64,000 nucleotides of DNA from Apoda limacodes. Lineage: Eukaryota; Arthropoda; Insecta; Lepidoptera; Limacodidae. The notes beneath the pieces are model-generated. The model was given only the letters and a program-made list of their open reading frames with translations. It ran no database searches and was not told the DNA's origin. The translations under genes were made by a program, and so were the position numbers. Numbering within the stretch: the stretch's first letter is position 1; each line of letters begins with the position of its first letter. The DNA lies in the NCBI GenBank assembly GCA_946406115.1, contig OX291544.1, positions 31,079,521 through 31,143,520 of the forward strand, given 5' to 3'. Shown here piece after piece: positions 1 to 11,574 of this stretch.

Positions 1-432
1 TTCAATTATATGCGAACGTTCCTATATACCAATTTAAAAAATCAGTATTGGTTTTTAAAACTATTTATTTCTTTTTTCTCAACTAATCTTTTTTTATATG
101 AAAAATACCTAGGGTCCATCCTTATTATTTTAATTTATTATTTATCCTTATTACCTTAATTACTCATAGAGTCAACGCATTATTATTAATAATAGGGCGT
201 ATCTACATATTAAAAAAAAAATGGCCTTTATCTCTATAAAAATTACCCTTGTATGTGCTTAACCTGTTTTCACAACAGAGTTACCAGGCTATTTAATGAT
301 GGGTAGTATATACTATTTTTTTAGGTTTTCAGGGGTGTAACTAAGTGCTAATTTTGTTAGTCGTGTTAGTCGTGAGCGCGCACCCACTATCGACGGGCGT
401 TCGTTCATTGTAGCGTTTAATCGCGGGTAAAA
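1..432. other. AT-rich sequence without recognised gene
   Basis: No ORF or splice-supported exon is recognisable. The last 70 bases become richer in CpG just before the gag-like ORF at 433 and may be the 5' leader of that element. Confidence 0.4.
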
Positions 433-1260
433 ATGACGAACGTTATAAAGTGCAACGAGTGCAATATTGTAATTGACGAACTACTATGTTACGTTTAAAA
501 CAAAGTGTCAGTGATAGATGAAGAGACGCTTGTGCGAATATGTACAATATCATTCACTTTGGACGAAATAAGGAATGCAAAATCGCTTTTGTTTAAGTCG
601 ATCCCAACAAACAGGCGAAAAATAATACGCAAAAATAAAGGTAAAGAAGAACGGGATTTATCAGATATTATAAATATTTTTAAATCGACTGAGCTGGACA
701 AACTACCACCGATTTTGTTTGATCACCTGGACTGTTCGAAACTACTGAAGGACATGTTGTTAATGAAAAATGAGATCGAAGACAAAAAAGCTACATATGC
801 TACGCTTGATGCTGTAAAAGAACTTTAAAGCGATATTTTACGATTGAGAAATGACTCATTACCGCCATCAGCGTTTAAGGGTGCGTTCCAAATCGCAACG
901 AGGAAGTTAAAAAAGTGGTTTTGGAACGCCCGGGGTAGAGTAATTTTCCAACTGTTAAGTTGAATTCTTTACACTGCCATAGAAAAGGTTGAAAATCACT
1001 CCACTCAGTGTCACTGTCAAACGCTCGTTCCAGAACGGGTTAATTTTTCAACTTTACCGGGCGATAATTACTCGGCGTGATTTGGAACATAGCCTAAAAT
1101 AAATCTAAAACGTGGTGGACATGGACAACAAACATTGATGAATGACGACACTGAATCATTCGATAATAATAGGTCTCCTTCGTCACAATATAGAAAAATG
1201 GGGGTAGTTAGAAACCAGACGGATTGTATATCACTTGAGACTCAACACTGCGTGGAACTC
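433..1260 (+). pseudogene. Decayed gag/ORF1-like protein of a repetitive element
   Basis: An ATG at 433 opens a frame that starts MTNVIKCNECNIVIDELL and contains a CxxC pair. It reads through a TAA at 496-498, continues as an open frame to a second TAA at 826-828, and resumes in the same frame (SDILRLRNDSLPPSAF) until it is broken at 877 by a small inverted-repeat element. A further piece (MNDDTESFDNNRSPSS...) appears at 1135. I recognise this layout as the N-terminal protein found in many copies in lepidopteran genomes and read it as ORF1 of a retroelement. That assignment is from memory and not proven. The two nonsense codons and the insertion show it is dead. It is followed directly by a family A 3' tail, a separate insertion. 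Confidence 0.5.
878..1095. mobile_element. MITE-like element with 17-bp inverted ends, candidate PIF/Harbinger type
   Basis: The left end AGGGTGCGTTCCAAATC and the reverse complement of the right end, AGGCTATGTTCCAAATC, match at 14 of 17 positions. Flanks are TTA on the left (875-877) and AAA on the right (1096-1098), compatible with a 3-bp TTA duplication carrying one change. The element is 218 bp, has no coding capacity and interrupts the gag-like ORF. The family call rests on end symmetry and the 3-bp flank. Confidence 0.5.
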
Positions 1261-1299
1261 AACCAGACAAGCCCGAGCCCCGGGCGGGGAGCGGGAGGC

Positions 1300-1411
1300 G
1301 TACGGGGCGCGAGTGATACCCCTGGTGTTGCAAGCGTCCATAGGCTACGGTGACCGCCCACCATTAGGCGGACCGTAAGCTTGTTTGCCACCTTAGTGGT
1401 ATAAAAAAAAA
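1300..1411 (+). mobile_element. Family A non-LTR retrotransposon, 3' end, forward
   Basis: Encodes the last residues of the family A ORF2 (GVASVHRLR then stop). This is followed by the family's fixed 3' sequence around GGCGGACCGTAAGCTTGTTT and a tail GGTATAAAAAAAA. Strong 5' truncation with an intact 3' end is typical of target-primed reverse transcription. The GC-rich 1264-1299 just upstream does not match other copies. Confidence 0.8.
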
Positions 1412-2579
1412 ACTAATTAAAAAAGAAGAAGAAACAAAATATATCACCGACTTTTACGAAATAGTTTATTACACTTATAAACAAACTATTTAAACTACAT
1501 TTATACATGTTTTTATATTACTAATTTGTATTTTTGGAATAATCGAATTCGTAATACCTACCTAGTATCTCTGCGGTATTGCTACAAAATTTACGGAGAT
1601 AGGTTTTTGAAAGAATATTAACCTATATGTTTTTTTTTGTTACTAAAAATCTTCATTCTTCAATAAAAAGTTACAGTATATTCAAAACGGGTTTCGAAAA
1701 TTAAACTTTCTGGACCACGGTGAGAAATGATTCACAGGTAACTATGATATTTCGGTTGAAAGATTATTTCATACCCGGTTGAAATTATTTCGCGGCTTTA
1801 TAGTAGGCAGAATGTTACTGGCTACTTCGCCTCCCGGCGCACCCAGGAGCATTGCCATTGTAAAAGACTTACAATTTATCGGGTAAACATTAAAAACATG
1901 GTGATTTTTTCTAAAAGTGATTCTGATAATAAATAATTAGGATCGGACATTACGGTAGTGGCAAAAGTATTCTACGTACCGAGCACAAAATGGCTTTGAA
2001 AGCGTGCCATTTTGTACTCGGTAAATATACTTAAATCATATAGCTCTTGGAGACGATAAGGGCTGTGTTCTTATTAGATGTAAAAAGTAACCCAGTCTAG
2101 TAAATAGTTATTTTGATAAATAAACAAAGAATTATACATACTTTTTGGCAGTAACTTTTATAGTGAGACATTTTAAACAGATTTTCTATCGGTTTAGGAC
2201 CACATTTTGTGGCCAGCAAAATGTTATTTGGACCAGATTCAAACAGCCTCGTTAAGGCGATCAGCAGCGTCGTTACGTCCGTAAAGAGCGTGATACTGAA
2301 TCGAACTCGATCTGAATAGCTATCTGTGCCCTCGTTACTTTCAGCACTTTACCGTCAAAATGGCATTATATGTAAATTAAATGTTTTTGGTATTTGTTTG
2401 CGGCGAAACAAATATGTTACAATATTTTGAACTAAAGTAATAGATATCTTTTAATATGCAAAATAGGCAAAAATAGCTTTTTATACAACTGTCACAAAAT
2501 GTAGGTTATTGTAATACGAGCGCCAACGAAAAAGCATGGCGCAAGTATTAATTACCAATTTCTTGCAGTTGCATACAAG
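1412..2579. other. AT-rich sequence without gene; one short hairpin
   Basis: No recognisable coding sequence. At 1977-1994 and 2006-2023 two 18-bp arms (TACCGAGCACAAAATGGC and GCCATTTTGTACTCGGTA) are inverted repeats with one mismatch and an 11-base loop. Confidence 0.4.
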
Positions 2580-2645
2580 ACTAAGGTGGCAAACAAGCCA
2601 ACGTTCTACTTGATGGAACACCAGAGGCACCACTCCCGCGTTGCT
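2580..2645 (-). mobile_element. Family A 3' fragment, reverse
   Basis: Matches the 3' end of family A in reverse orientation (AAGGTGGCAAACAAGCC onward), with an internal gap. Together with 3303-3490 it may be a single copy split by inserted sequence, because the order and strand agree. Confidence 0.6.
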
Positions 2646-3302
2646 GAATACATTTCGTAAATGTACTTGTATTTTTTATTTTATATTCTCAAATAATGAA
2701 TAAAATAGGATAAGATTCAACAAAATAAAAAATTTAAATCAAATTTTTCAGAAAAATGAATAAGTTTAACTCTAAAATTGCTCAAAAATTAATTAAATAC
2801 CGAAATATAAAATAAAAAACAAACGTCAAATAATTTTTTTTATATATATATATATATAGATTTAATTTTTTTAATATTTTAAAGTACATTTTGAGGTCGA
2901 CCATTCGAAAAGTTAGACTTTCAGATGAAACAATGAGCCCTACCTGTAAATTATACCAAAAACTTGTTAAATGTAAACATCTACTTAAAGTGAGGGGTAG
3001 TTTTCGGCCATAAAACATAAATTTTCTCAGAAATGGATCATTATTTCAGTTTTTTTAAAAAAATTAGAGATTATATGTGTTTTGAAAATTACTTTTCATT
3101 AGTTTCATGAAAATCAGTATTTTATTGCGGATCTAAAAAATAAAAAACCAAGAATATTGCAATTTCAAATACTTTGAAAATTTTAAGGTTATGGTAAAAC
3201 TGTCTTATACAAAAGTTGTAGATTTTTACTAGACTTACAACTTTTATTCCGGACATTCTTCGATAGGACGTTCCAGTAAGTCACAAAAATAAAATGCATA
3301 CA
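2646..3302. other. AT-rich spacer between two family A pieces
   Basis: Contains an (AT)n run near 2842-2858 and no recognisable gene. It may be a later insertion into one family A copy, because the flanking pieces are collinear. No inverted ends or target duplication were clear. Confidence 0.35.
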
Positions 3303-3490
3303 GTTTTCTGAAACCGCACTGTATGCGACCATTTTGGTTCTAAATTGTGAGAATTAATTTTCTGCCGATGGCGAGCGGTGCGATGGTAGATAGAAGCCAT
3401 GGGCATCATTTCGAACGATTCATCAGAACGTATCCCATTCTACTAGCGATGGAACACACACAGGGAGGCAAAGTCTCTCCTCAGATTTTC
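3303..3490 (-). mobile_element. Family A ORF2 C-terminal fragment, reverse
   Basis: Matches the stretch seen at about 15,190-15,370 in the long copy, including GGCGAGCGGTGCGATGGT and ACACACACAGGGAGGCAAAG. No open frame of useful length remains. Confidence 0.7.
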
Positions 3491-4554
3491 TTCATAGTGA
3501 GGTGTCTCTTTAACCTTTCTACTCCCTACAGAACATAAGCCTCGTTAATCTGCATATCCTAGTTCATCTTATACAGTCATCTACGTATTAACGAAGTATG
3601 ACTCTTTTCATTACTATAAACACTATCCTCAGACTTTATGAATAAATAGCCTAAAAAAATAAAATAATCTTTTTATATTTTATTCTGCTATGGATTAAAA
3701 AATGCAGGGAACAATTTTGCTAATTTATGAACCACACAACACGCGTTATCTTTGTAATAAAATCAGTGCAAAATTTATTTTTTACGGCACAGCCCGCTTG
3801 GGATTGCTTATTTGCGTATATTATTTTGATTGCGTAATTATCATACTTTTGTACTGTTACAAAACAAAAGCTTTTATGAAAATCTCTTATCTGTTTATTT
3901 TGAGTTTCTAGATTTCTATGCCCAAAGTACAATGAGATCTCGCAAGAACGTCATTTTGATTCCAAAACGAAATACGTAGCTCACATAGGTTAATTGACTT
4001 CAGAAATATCTTTGAATATGTTACATTTTTATGAATACGACTCTCAATTCAAGGAAATTACGCAGGAATCTATTTATGAATAAGCGCCATCTAATGGAAT
4101 TGTGTAGCACTAACTGACTTTTCAGTATAGTTTACTATTTTCTCGTGTTTTAATGTTAAAAAAGTACATACTTTTCGAAACCTGTCGGCTAAAAGAATAC
4201 TAGTGTGCTACTACAGTGCGGCCGGTCAAAGAATGCGTTCCTGACACCTGTCAATTTGTCATGCCCAGTGATGTACAGTAAATAACATTAATAATATTTG
4301 GTAACGTTATTTATTGCATTTATTATGCATATTTATTCAATTTAATTTATATGTTGTTATGTTTTATAGGAATTATATTTCAATATATTCAATAAATATT
4401 CACAATGTAAATAAATTTTTAATGAATCAATTAATTGAATCGAATCGTAATTTGTGAATGTAACGAAGGGAAAAAAATAAAAATTCTTTATTTATTGGAA
4501 AATGTATATTATGAAATACATAGTTTTAAGCCTTAAACAATGAATACTATGTCA
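3491..4554. other. No recognised gene
   Basis: AT-rich, with only short chance ORFs on both strands. Nothing with conserved-looking protein content or splice support was found. Confidence 0.35.
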
Positions 4555-5151
4555 AACAATTTAATGTTCCAATTCGCTCGAGGGCCATCGCTGTCATCTT
4601 CACTAACGTGTATAATCATATTTTGTCAATCATAGTATCTATACGGATATAGCGGTCAAAGTCATCAAATATAATATTTTTAGTTTTTTCAACCACCTTC
4701 ATCCAGTCATGTTTTGTGTGTCGCATGCTTCTTTTAAAAGCATCTTCATATTTTTTATGCCATACGGTGGAGAAGTATTATGACGGGCTGCATAACCTTT
4801 AATTTGAGCCCAAATGAGCTCAATGGCATTGTACTGGCAGTGGTACAGGGGAATTTGGAGAACGCGATGACCGTACTCCAGAGCAAACTCATCTATTTCA
4901 TATCGAACATTTTTGTCGGCTTATGGTCATTGACAAATTTCATCAGCTCTGCTTTTAGCATTGATATATTTGCTTCATTGCCACTTTTTTGCAGCCAAGA
5001 CACCAATTCCTCTTTTCTATTAGCTTGGGAGGTGCTTTACTTTTTTGCACCGAATGATAAGGGGCATAACTGAAGGCTCTGGCGGGCCCGGTAGCAACAC
5101 ATCCTGGAACCACTCCTTCAATGAAGCCGCATTCATTTCTTCGTGGTAGTC
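4555..5151 (-). pseudogene. Broken IS630/mariner-type DDE transposase
   Basis: Read on the minus strand, pieces in different frames resemble the DDE_3 endonuclease of IS630/Tc1/mariner-like elements: DYHEEMNAASLKEWFQDVLL at the start, a degraded PYHSVQKSKAPP where DNAxYH is expected (the D and N are lost to a small deletion), YGHRVLQIPLYHCQYNAIEL followed by IWAQIKGYAARHN (the third acidic residue region), and a C-terminal RIDTMIDKI. Several frameshifts and in-frame stops make it non-functional. Family relatives are usually about 350-400 residues; roughly the last half remains. No terminal inverted repeats were identified around it. Confidence 0.75.
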
Positions 5152-5382
5152 AGTAGAGTTTTTGACTCAAATGCCATTTTCTTAAGTTTTGTTTGGGCGT
5201 CTTTTATTATATTATTAACTTTATTAAATACTAAGTACATTATATATTATAAAATAATAACTTTTTTTTATTTTATACCGACAGATTGTATTAAGATTAC
5301 AAAAATATTAGATTACAATTGCCTCGTTATATTGTCACATCACTGTAAAAACAAACAGTTAACATAACCTTGAAACAGCGCC

Positions 5383-5977
5383 GTACCTGAGTGTAATAAG
5401 GCCTGTCGGCTAATAAGGCCTACCCCCTAAATTTTAACATAAGAAAAGTGCAAAAATATCCAATATGGGAAACAATGATAAAATTTTATTTAGTCTAAGA
5501 AACGAGAAAGAAAAATCAAAATATTATCATAGATCTTCTACAAAAAAATGATTTTGCACAGTGCGAGTAATAAAGCCTACGTGCAGCATCCAAATTTTTA
5601 CATCACTCGAAAGATTATTGATTTCTATGGTAAAACACATTTGTAATTCAACTTTTTTAGCGCCAGTCTCTTTCACTTTAAATATAAAAGCGTAATTCCA
5701 AGTGTCATCACAGGATCAAATAAAATTTAACTAAGTTATTCTGTTATTTATTGAAACATAGGCTTTATTACACACCTAGGGCCATATTACCCGCACTTGT
5801 CTCAATTTTTTTGAATTCATTTAGAAATTTGAAATAACAAGGTAAAAATATATTTTTCTACCGAGCAACTGCAGTTTTATTATAACAATACAAAAAATGT
5901 TACGGAGTTCGGAAAGACTAAATAATTGATTAAATAAATAAATTTGAAATTAGATAGGCCTTATTACCCGCAGGTAC
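5383..5977. mobile_element. Inverted-repeat element of about 595 bp
   Basis: The left end (5383-5407) and the reverse complement of the right end (5953-5977) share GTACCTG followed, after a few mismatches, by GTAATAAGGCCT and a final TC. Shorter versions of the AATAAGGCCT motif also lie inside near 5414, 5569, 5760 and 5787, in both orientations, so the motif is used subterminally. No transposase is encoded. I read it as a non-autonomous DNA element; superfamily unknown and target duplication not evident. Confidence 0.5.
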
Positions 5978-6324
5978 CTTACGTCCATGTTTAAAAGCTT
6001 TTGTTTTTATATTTGTTAATTAAGTAATTGTAATAATTTTAGCCCAAAATTAATACATTTATTGTAAGTTGGCATAATTATTCGAATTTTAATGTTATCA
6101 CTCGTTAATATGGTAAATAAAAGATATTTAAATTTTTGCCGTAAATTGTACGCCAGTTCAAAGTTACATCGCCCAGTCGATCACAATCTCTCAGGAACGC
6201 ATTATTTGAGCGGCCGGAATTTACTTTTGATTTTTTTAACTCCAGCTAACATCACCATATTATTGTCATTTTTTTTTATTTAACTTACAAATTTTCACCA
6301 TATGATTTTTTTACTATTGTACAA
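5978..6324. other. No recognised gene
   Basis: AT-rich. A 63-codon ORF at 6092 on the plus strand has no recognisable features and is probably chance. Confidence 0.35.
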
Positions 6325-6430
6325 TATGTTCATCATATGAGCTCATTTTGGTCCACTGCTGGACATAAGCTTCCTCTATAGCGCGCCATTTGTTCCGGTT
6401 CTCTGCCTTCCGCAACTAGCCACCACCAAC
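6325..6430 (-). pseudogene. RTE-clade-like ORF C-terminal fragment
   Basis: On the minus strand one frame reads RNKWRAIEEAYVQQWT. I recognise this as the C-terminal signature of RTE-type non-LTR retrotransposon proteins in insects. It is followed by KMSSYDE. Only about 30 codons survive. Confidence 0.6.
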
Positions 6431-9359
6431 CTGTGTATGTTCAGACTGTGATAATACTATTAATTAAAACATAACAAAATTCCTTATATCTCAAATGTTA
6501 GTATGGTGGCTGCTCGCTCTCGGCCTATGACCGACCCTCAGTGGATAGATGACATAAATTAAATATAACGAGCGACATCAAAACTTCTCAGGTACGAGTA
6601 TGTCAGACAGTTAAAGAAGAGCTGTTTATTTTAAACTATTTTAAATGATAAAATATTGTACTTTTTTGTTGAAATACATAGCAAAACTAATATCAAACAT
6701 TTGTAAAATTTGTAACGTTTTTTTTATGAGAAGTCACTGACTTAACCTTAATCGCACGACTAAATGAATATGGATGAAAGACGATCATAACTAGACTATA
6801 TCTTAAATTATTAACAAATAGAATTCAAGATACATAATTTTTATCTTATTTGAGAGTTTCTATAGAAATCAAGATCTTTGCGGATAAAACGGCGGGGCAC
6901 AGCTAGTATAACACAAAGCGGAAATGAAATACTATCAAATTCTTAAACGTAATTGTTTAAGAATTGTTGAAACTCCATCCAAGGTTTCAATTTACTATAA
7001 CAAGAATATAATTCAATTATGAAGCCCCTTAAGCTTTACAAACTGAGACAAAACATCGTAATTTTCACAAAACAATTACTTCCAGAAGACTGATCAAACT
7101 AAAATGTTCTATGGTATACAGGAAAATTTGAATAGAGTTAAAGTGTCTTTAATTATAGACTTACAAGATTTGTACGGAGGACTAGTATGAAAGTTTGCCA
7201 AGTTCTAAGCTTTTGAAGGCCGTACAAAGCGATCTTGAATTGCTTTCAAACTTATATTTTGAAACTTAGATTGGATTCAGCAAATTAATTCTTAGTTTGT
7301 ATTTTAAAGTACCTACTTTGTATCGTTATAAATTATAAAATGTTTTCAGTTACCTGTGTTTATATACAATCTCAATATTAAATCAACTCCGCGTTTTAAT
7401 ATATTTTTAATAATCTTTTGAGTGTTTCCGTTTTGCAAATATCATCAAGTAACTAATAGTTGTAAATTAAGCGAGAAATGTGAAACGACAAAATAAAAGG
7501 TTTATATTCGAACGTAAAAAACTAAGGAAAGAAGTCAAGAAACGGCCAACTTAAATTAATAATTCAAGATAAAATTCAAAACAAAACATATTTGATGTCT
7601 AAATGAACGGAAAACCAGGTAAAATATATGACAATCTTTGTTAATAAAAGTTGTTGTAGAGCGGTACATGAGTAACCGAGTAGAGCGGTACATGAGTAAC
7701 CGAGTAGGTAATTTAATAAAATTGCTCTTCTTTAGCTCGTTTCTAAGAAAACAACTCTTTTAAAACCTAAGTCATATTCATAAAAGCAAAAGTGCCTCTC
7801 TCACTAAATATTAAAACAAAGATATATAAATGATGTTCGTACACAACAGCGGGAGTCAATTTGTATTCATAAAATTCCAGAAAACAAAATCAGGAGTAAT
7901 AAAAAATGTAGTCCTTTAAGTCTATTTATTATATTTGATATGTACGTTTAATTTTCGTACAATAATTAATATACCTAGATTAAAAATTAATAAGAGTTTG
8001 TGAAATATGAAAAAGAACATCCCAGGTTATCTCACATCACTGTATTCTATTGGGAAAACGTCAAACTTTTTTAGAAGCCTATTAATTACGATTATTTGTG
8101 ATTATTTTACTAATGGCTCCATTTGAACCAATCCATCAGAATGTATTTTCAGTGTTAATGCATGTTTTTGGACACACAGCGCCACCTGGTCCCAAACTAA
8201 GCAAAACAAGCAGCCCATATTCTTATGTATGTGTACTGTAAAAACCTAAAGTGCGGTAAAAGCCTGAAATATTGACCATTTATATATTATCAGAAATACC
8301 AACCTAACCTAAGTTATCCAAAGCTATTAACATACGTGATGTTAAAATACAAAAAGTTTAACTCAGAGCTTAGTTTATTATCTAGAAATTTGAAAAAAGT
8401 TTGTTTTAATCGCAAAAGTTTGTTTGACATTTATTAAAGTTTGATTGTGGAAAAAGATGAATTATTTTTAATTGTCTTATCAGTCAGTTTTTTTAGAAGT
8501 TATAACGAAAATACTCTCAGTGACGTGAATTTTGCCAAATTTTCCCTATTTGTATGTAGGCTTAGTTAGTATCCTGTTTATTTTTATAGTACAAAAGATA
8601 ATACATCTACACTAAAGGATTAGCATATAAATTTTAACAGCAAATAAAAAGTTCATTGTGTATTAAGGGTGGTAAGGAAAACATTACTAACGAGAGGCTA
8701 TTTATAAGCCTAAGGTCGTAGGCCGAAGGCTTTAGTGACTAGTTTGTAATTAGCGTACTGTCCGTGTTACATACAATGTTTTTGCGAATAAATAAATAAG
8801 ATCACCAAAACACAATTGAAATGGCGGAAATAGAAGTAAAGAAAACAATACCACCAACATTTATGAATAACAAATTTGGCTATAGTTCAAACTTGCAATT
8901 GCTCGTTTGTAGTGTGCGCGTAGTTCATATTTTGAAAAGACAGTTTTTAAACATACTTGACAGAATAGGCGCACCATTACCGTATGCGAGTTTAATTAAG
9001 TTGCTTTGAGAAAATTAAAATTTAGAAAGAAAAAGCCCGTGGGAGTTATTAAGGTCCTACTTTGCCTGCACGTTATGAAATTTTTTACGAGTAAGTGTAA
9101 TGAAAAATAATTCTCAACTCATATTTACATAACACTAGCTTTTTTCGTCTTTTGGTTACCCGTACGCAAGTAGGTACGTAGAAGCACTAAAACGTTAGTG
9201 TGATATTTAAGAAACTTTCTACCATTTTGTGGCAAGTTTTTGATTTTTTTTTTTACATAACTATTTTTTACTCAATTTCTTGTTTTTGCAAAATACGCCT
9301 TCACAATTATTGGGGACGGTATACGATACTTTGATAATATACCAACAAAACACTTATCC
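6431..9359. other. Gene-poor AT-rich region with minor repeats
   Basis: No gene recognised. Near 6880-6905 the phrase CGGCGGGGCACAGCTAGTA looks like the end of a dispersed repeat. At 7657-7704 a 24-bp unit (TAGAGCGGTACATGAGTAAC plus CGAG) occurs twice in tandem. Around 8700-8780 a GTCGTAGGCCGAAGGC stretch looks repeat-like. A 62-codon ORF starting at 8821 (MAEIEVKKTIPPTFMNNK) has no family I can name and no splice support. Confidence 0.35.
7657..7704. repeat. 24-bp unit, two tandem copies
   Basis: Two identical adjacent copies of TAGAGCGGTACATGAGTAAC plus CGAG. Confidence 0.9.
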
Positions 9360-9850
9360 CCTTATTTAAGAGAGGTAGGGCAAAGCGAGTACTCGCTCTA
9401 CTGAATCGCCTGAACAATAAAGATAGGCACAGCGAGTACTCGCTCGAATGAGCATCCCGAACTGGGGAAGTATCTCCGCCTTACAGAAGACCGGGGCCAA
9501 ATAACACTTACGTTAATTAGTTTTGTGTACCCGGTGCTGAGTAAGGTAGCCAGAGCGCATGGGGATTCACTGCGTGGACAGCGGGGAACTGGTGGTGCTC
9601 GTTGCGGTGATTGCTTACAAAGACCCGGTGAAACGGCTAACCTCTGGCCGCCCGCAAGCTGAACAGTTTCCCAAAGCCAGGGATCACTTTAATCTCTGAC
9701 CTGAACCGCCAACATGTGCAAAGTGTGTGAACTAGTAGCCGTGTCGGAGAAGGAGACCGGAATAGGCCCGGCTACTACAACAGAGTGGGACCGGGGGCCC
9801 TTCCGCCCACCGCGCTAGCAACCGTAATGTGCCGAGCTTTCGCAGTTTTG
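9360..9850 (+). mobile_element. Family A 5' region, forward, with palindromic subrepeats
   Basis: GC-rich block that matches, in opposite orientation, the region upstream of ORF2 in the long family A copy (about 17,150-17,650). Shared words include GAAACGGCT, GGCCGCCCGCA, GGGATCACTT, GGAGAAGGAGACCGGA and CCCGGCTACTACAACAGA. Near its start the perfect 14-bp palindrome AGCGAGTACTCGCT occurs twice, at about 9386 and 9431. This is the 5' part of a copy whose downstream sequence has been replaced by other debris. It may contain the element's internal promoter, but no promoter motif was verified. Confidence 0.65.
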
Positions 9851-10339
9851 GTACCGCCATTTTTGTTTTTTAGCTGTCTGTACAGTTAATTCTAATAGAG
9901 CACAATCCCACAGCCAAACTTTAACTTAATACCCAATTTAATTGACTTTTATTACTCTCCAAAAAGGGGTCCATATGATACCCCAAAAATGAAAGGGGTC
10001 AAAAAAACCCACTTGCACCCCCTTTTTTTTCAAAGAGGGCTGTTCCCTATAACTTCCCATTTTGATAATCGATAGAGTCCATCGCTACTAGCAATGTTTG
10101 TACCAAACATTTTTTTGCGACTGTATTCTTTTTAAAGAAATAAGGGGGATTGAAAGCACTCACTTCCCAACCCAAATCAAAACTATTTAGTGATATTGAC
10201 TTAACTAATTCTGACTCCTTCCCATACCACTTTCCGTGCGACATCCCATCTCTTCTGAGATCTAGAGACAACTCGATGCATGTCGACCGCTAGCATACGA
10301 CAGCAATCGATAGCGAGACGTTCGGTAACGACTGGGTAG
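9851..10339. other. Unassigned sequence between retroelement pieces
   Basis: Contains homopolymer runs near 10,022-10,030 and a 74-codon minus-strand ORF (10,047-10,271) that I do not recognise. Probably more transposon debris. Confidence 0.3.
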
Positions 10340-10369
10340 ATGGGCGACGCCGGCGTTAGTTTGTTCAGC

Positions 10370-11010
10370 GGGCTACACCTGCAGCAGCAAAAGGGGCAGT
10401 CTCACCGGGAAGCATTGTTTTGGAGGCTGCGCAGCGAAAAAACTTTACACCTATATTATATTCAATCTGGAACCACGGTTAAAGTAGTAGAAGATCATTC
10501 CATTCAAATTTTCCTGACGATGTGTGCTTCATGGAAAAATAGGTGGCGAGAAGAGATTATGCGTCCTTTAAGCTCAGCGAATCTGAGGCCTATCTGCAGG
10601 AATATCTATCAGGCTGGAGCCATCGGAATCACTTAGAGTTTAATACGTCTTAGTGTAAAGTGATGACCTTTTCTACCACCCTATTGATACACGTTACTCA
10701 GATCAGCGATCTTGCTCCTTCAGGCCTCACATTTAGAGACCACGTTATTGCAATTTGCCACAGCGCCTCGAAAGCACTAGGTTTTGTTATGAGACAAACT
10801 GCGCGCTTTAGCTACGACAGCGCACTAATAGTGGCACTGAACAATGCATATGACCGCAGTTTACTAGAATAAAACGCAATCATCTGGGCAACTGGACCCA
10901 CATGAGGCGAATTATAATCTTATGGTGGAACGAGTCCAGAAACAAATTGCTAGACTTTTGTATAAAAAAAAATATGGGTCCTTATTCATTGCCTTCGTTG
11001 TTCGTGGGGA
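10370..11010 (+). pseudogene. Non-LTR reverse transcriptase C-terminal fragment (second lineage)
   Basis: Three frames on the plus strand give successive pieces of a non-LTR RT thumb/C-terminal region: VVEDHSI, then HLEFNTS followed by KVMTFSTT, then LTFRDHVIAICHSASKALGF, SYDSALIVALNNAY and, after a stop, NAIIWATGP. This order (catalytic palm, then GLTFRDH, then ALGF, then a YxxSLLEY-like motif) fits Jockey/CR1-type ORF2 proteins. Frameshifts and stops make it dead. It differs in sequence from family A. Confidence 0.6.
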
Positions 11011-11339
11011 GAGTGATAGGAATTTCTGCACGTTTTTAAAATCGATTCTACTGTCCTATTGCAAGTTTTATTAAAAAATCGCTAAAAAAAAATAACGGGC
11101 GAACCTTTCTATTTTTAATTCATAACTTATTATCAGCTAGTAGCGGGAACATAATGTATTTCATGAAATATTAAGTAACTATAAAGCAAAAAATTACTGT
11201 TATAGAATTTTTATATATTATATGATATAACTGTAATTAATTATTTTCCACTTTTTACGCTACGCTGTACGCCTATTTATAATATATTTTGGCACTGAAA
11301 AATTAGCTCTGTTTGAGATTAACATTGACGATTTCAGCT

Positions 11340-11565
11340 TAACGCCCATAAAGCAAATGTATATGCGCGTCTTAAACAGTGTGCTCCTGAGTTATGTCCT
11401 ATACAGACGCATAGGAGTCGTAGTTGACGGTAGTTGCTCTGCTAGTATGGACATTAATGCTGGTGTCCCACAAGGCTCTGTGCTGTCTCCTACGCTGTTT
11501 CTACTGCATATCAATTACATGCTGAATATCAACAACATACATTTCTATACACATGATAGGTCTTG
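11340..11565 (+). pseudogene. Family A reverse transcriptase core fragment, forward
   Basis: Encodes VVVDGSCSASMDINAGVPQG followed by SVLSPTLFLLHIN, the RT motif around GVPQGS. The catalytic box expected as YADD reads YTHD, so the first catalytic Asp is lost. Very close to the piece at 15,545-15,976. It is cut off at about 11,570, where sequence of the minus-strand element begins. This suggests the minus element landed in this copy. Confidence 0.7.
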
Positions 11566-11574
11566 CAGGAGAGT

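Noticed and set aside
8821..9009. A 62-codon ORF beginning MAEIEVKKTIPP
   Set aside because: It has an acceptable start but no homology I recognise, no splice sites tied to it and repeat-like sequence just upstream.
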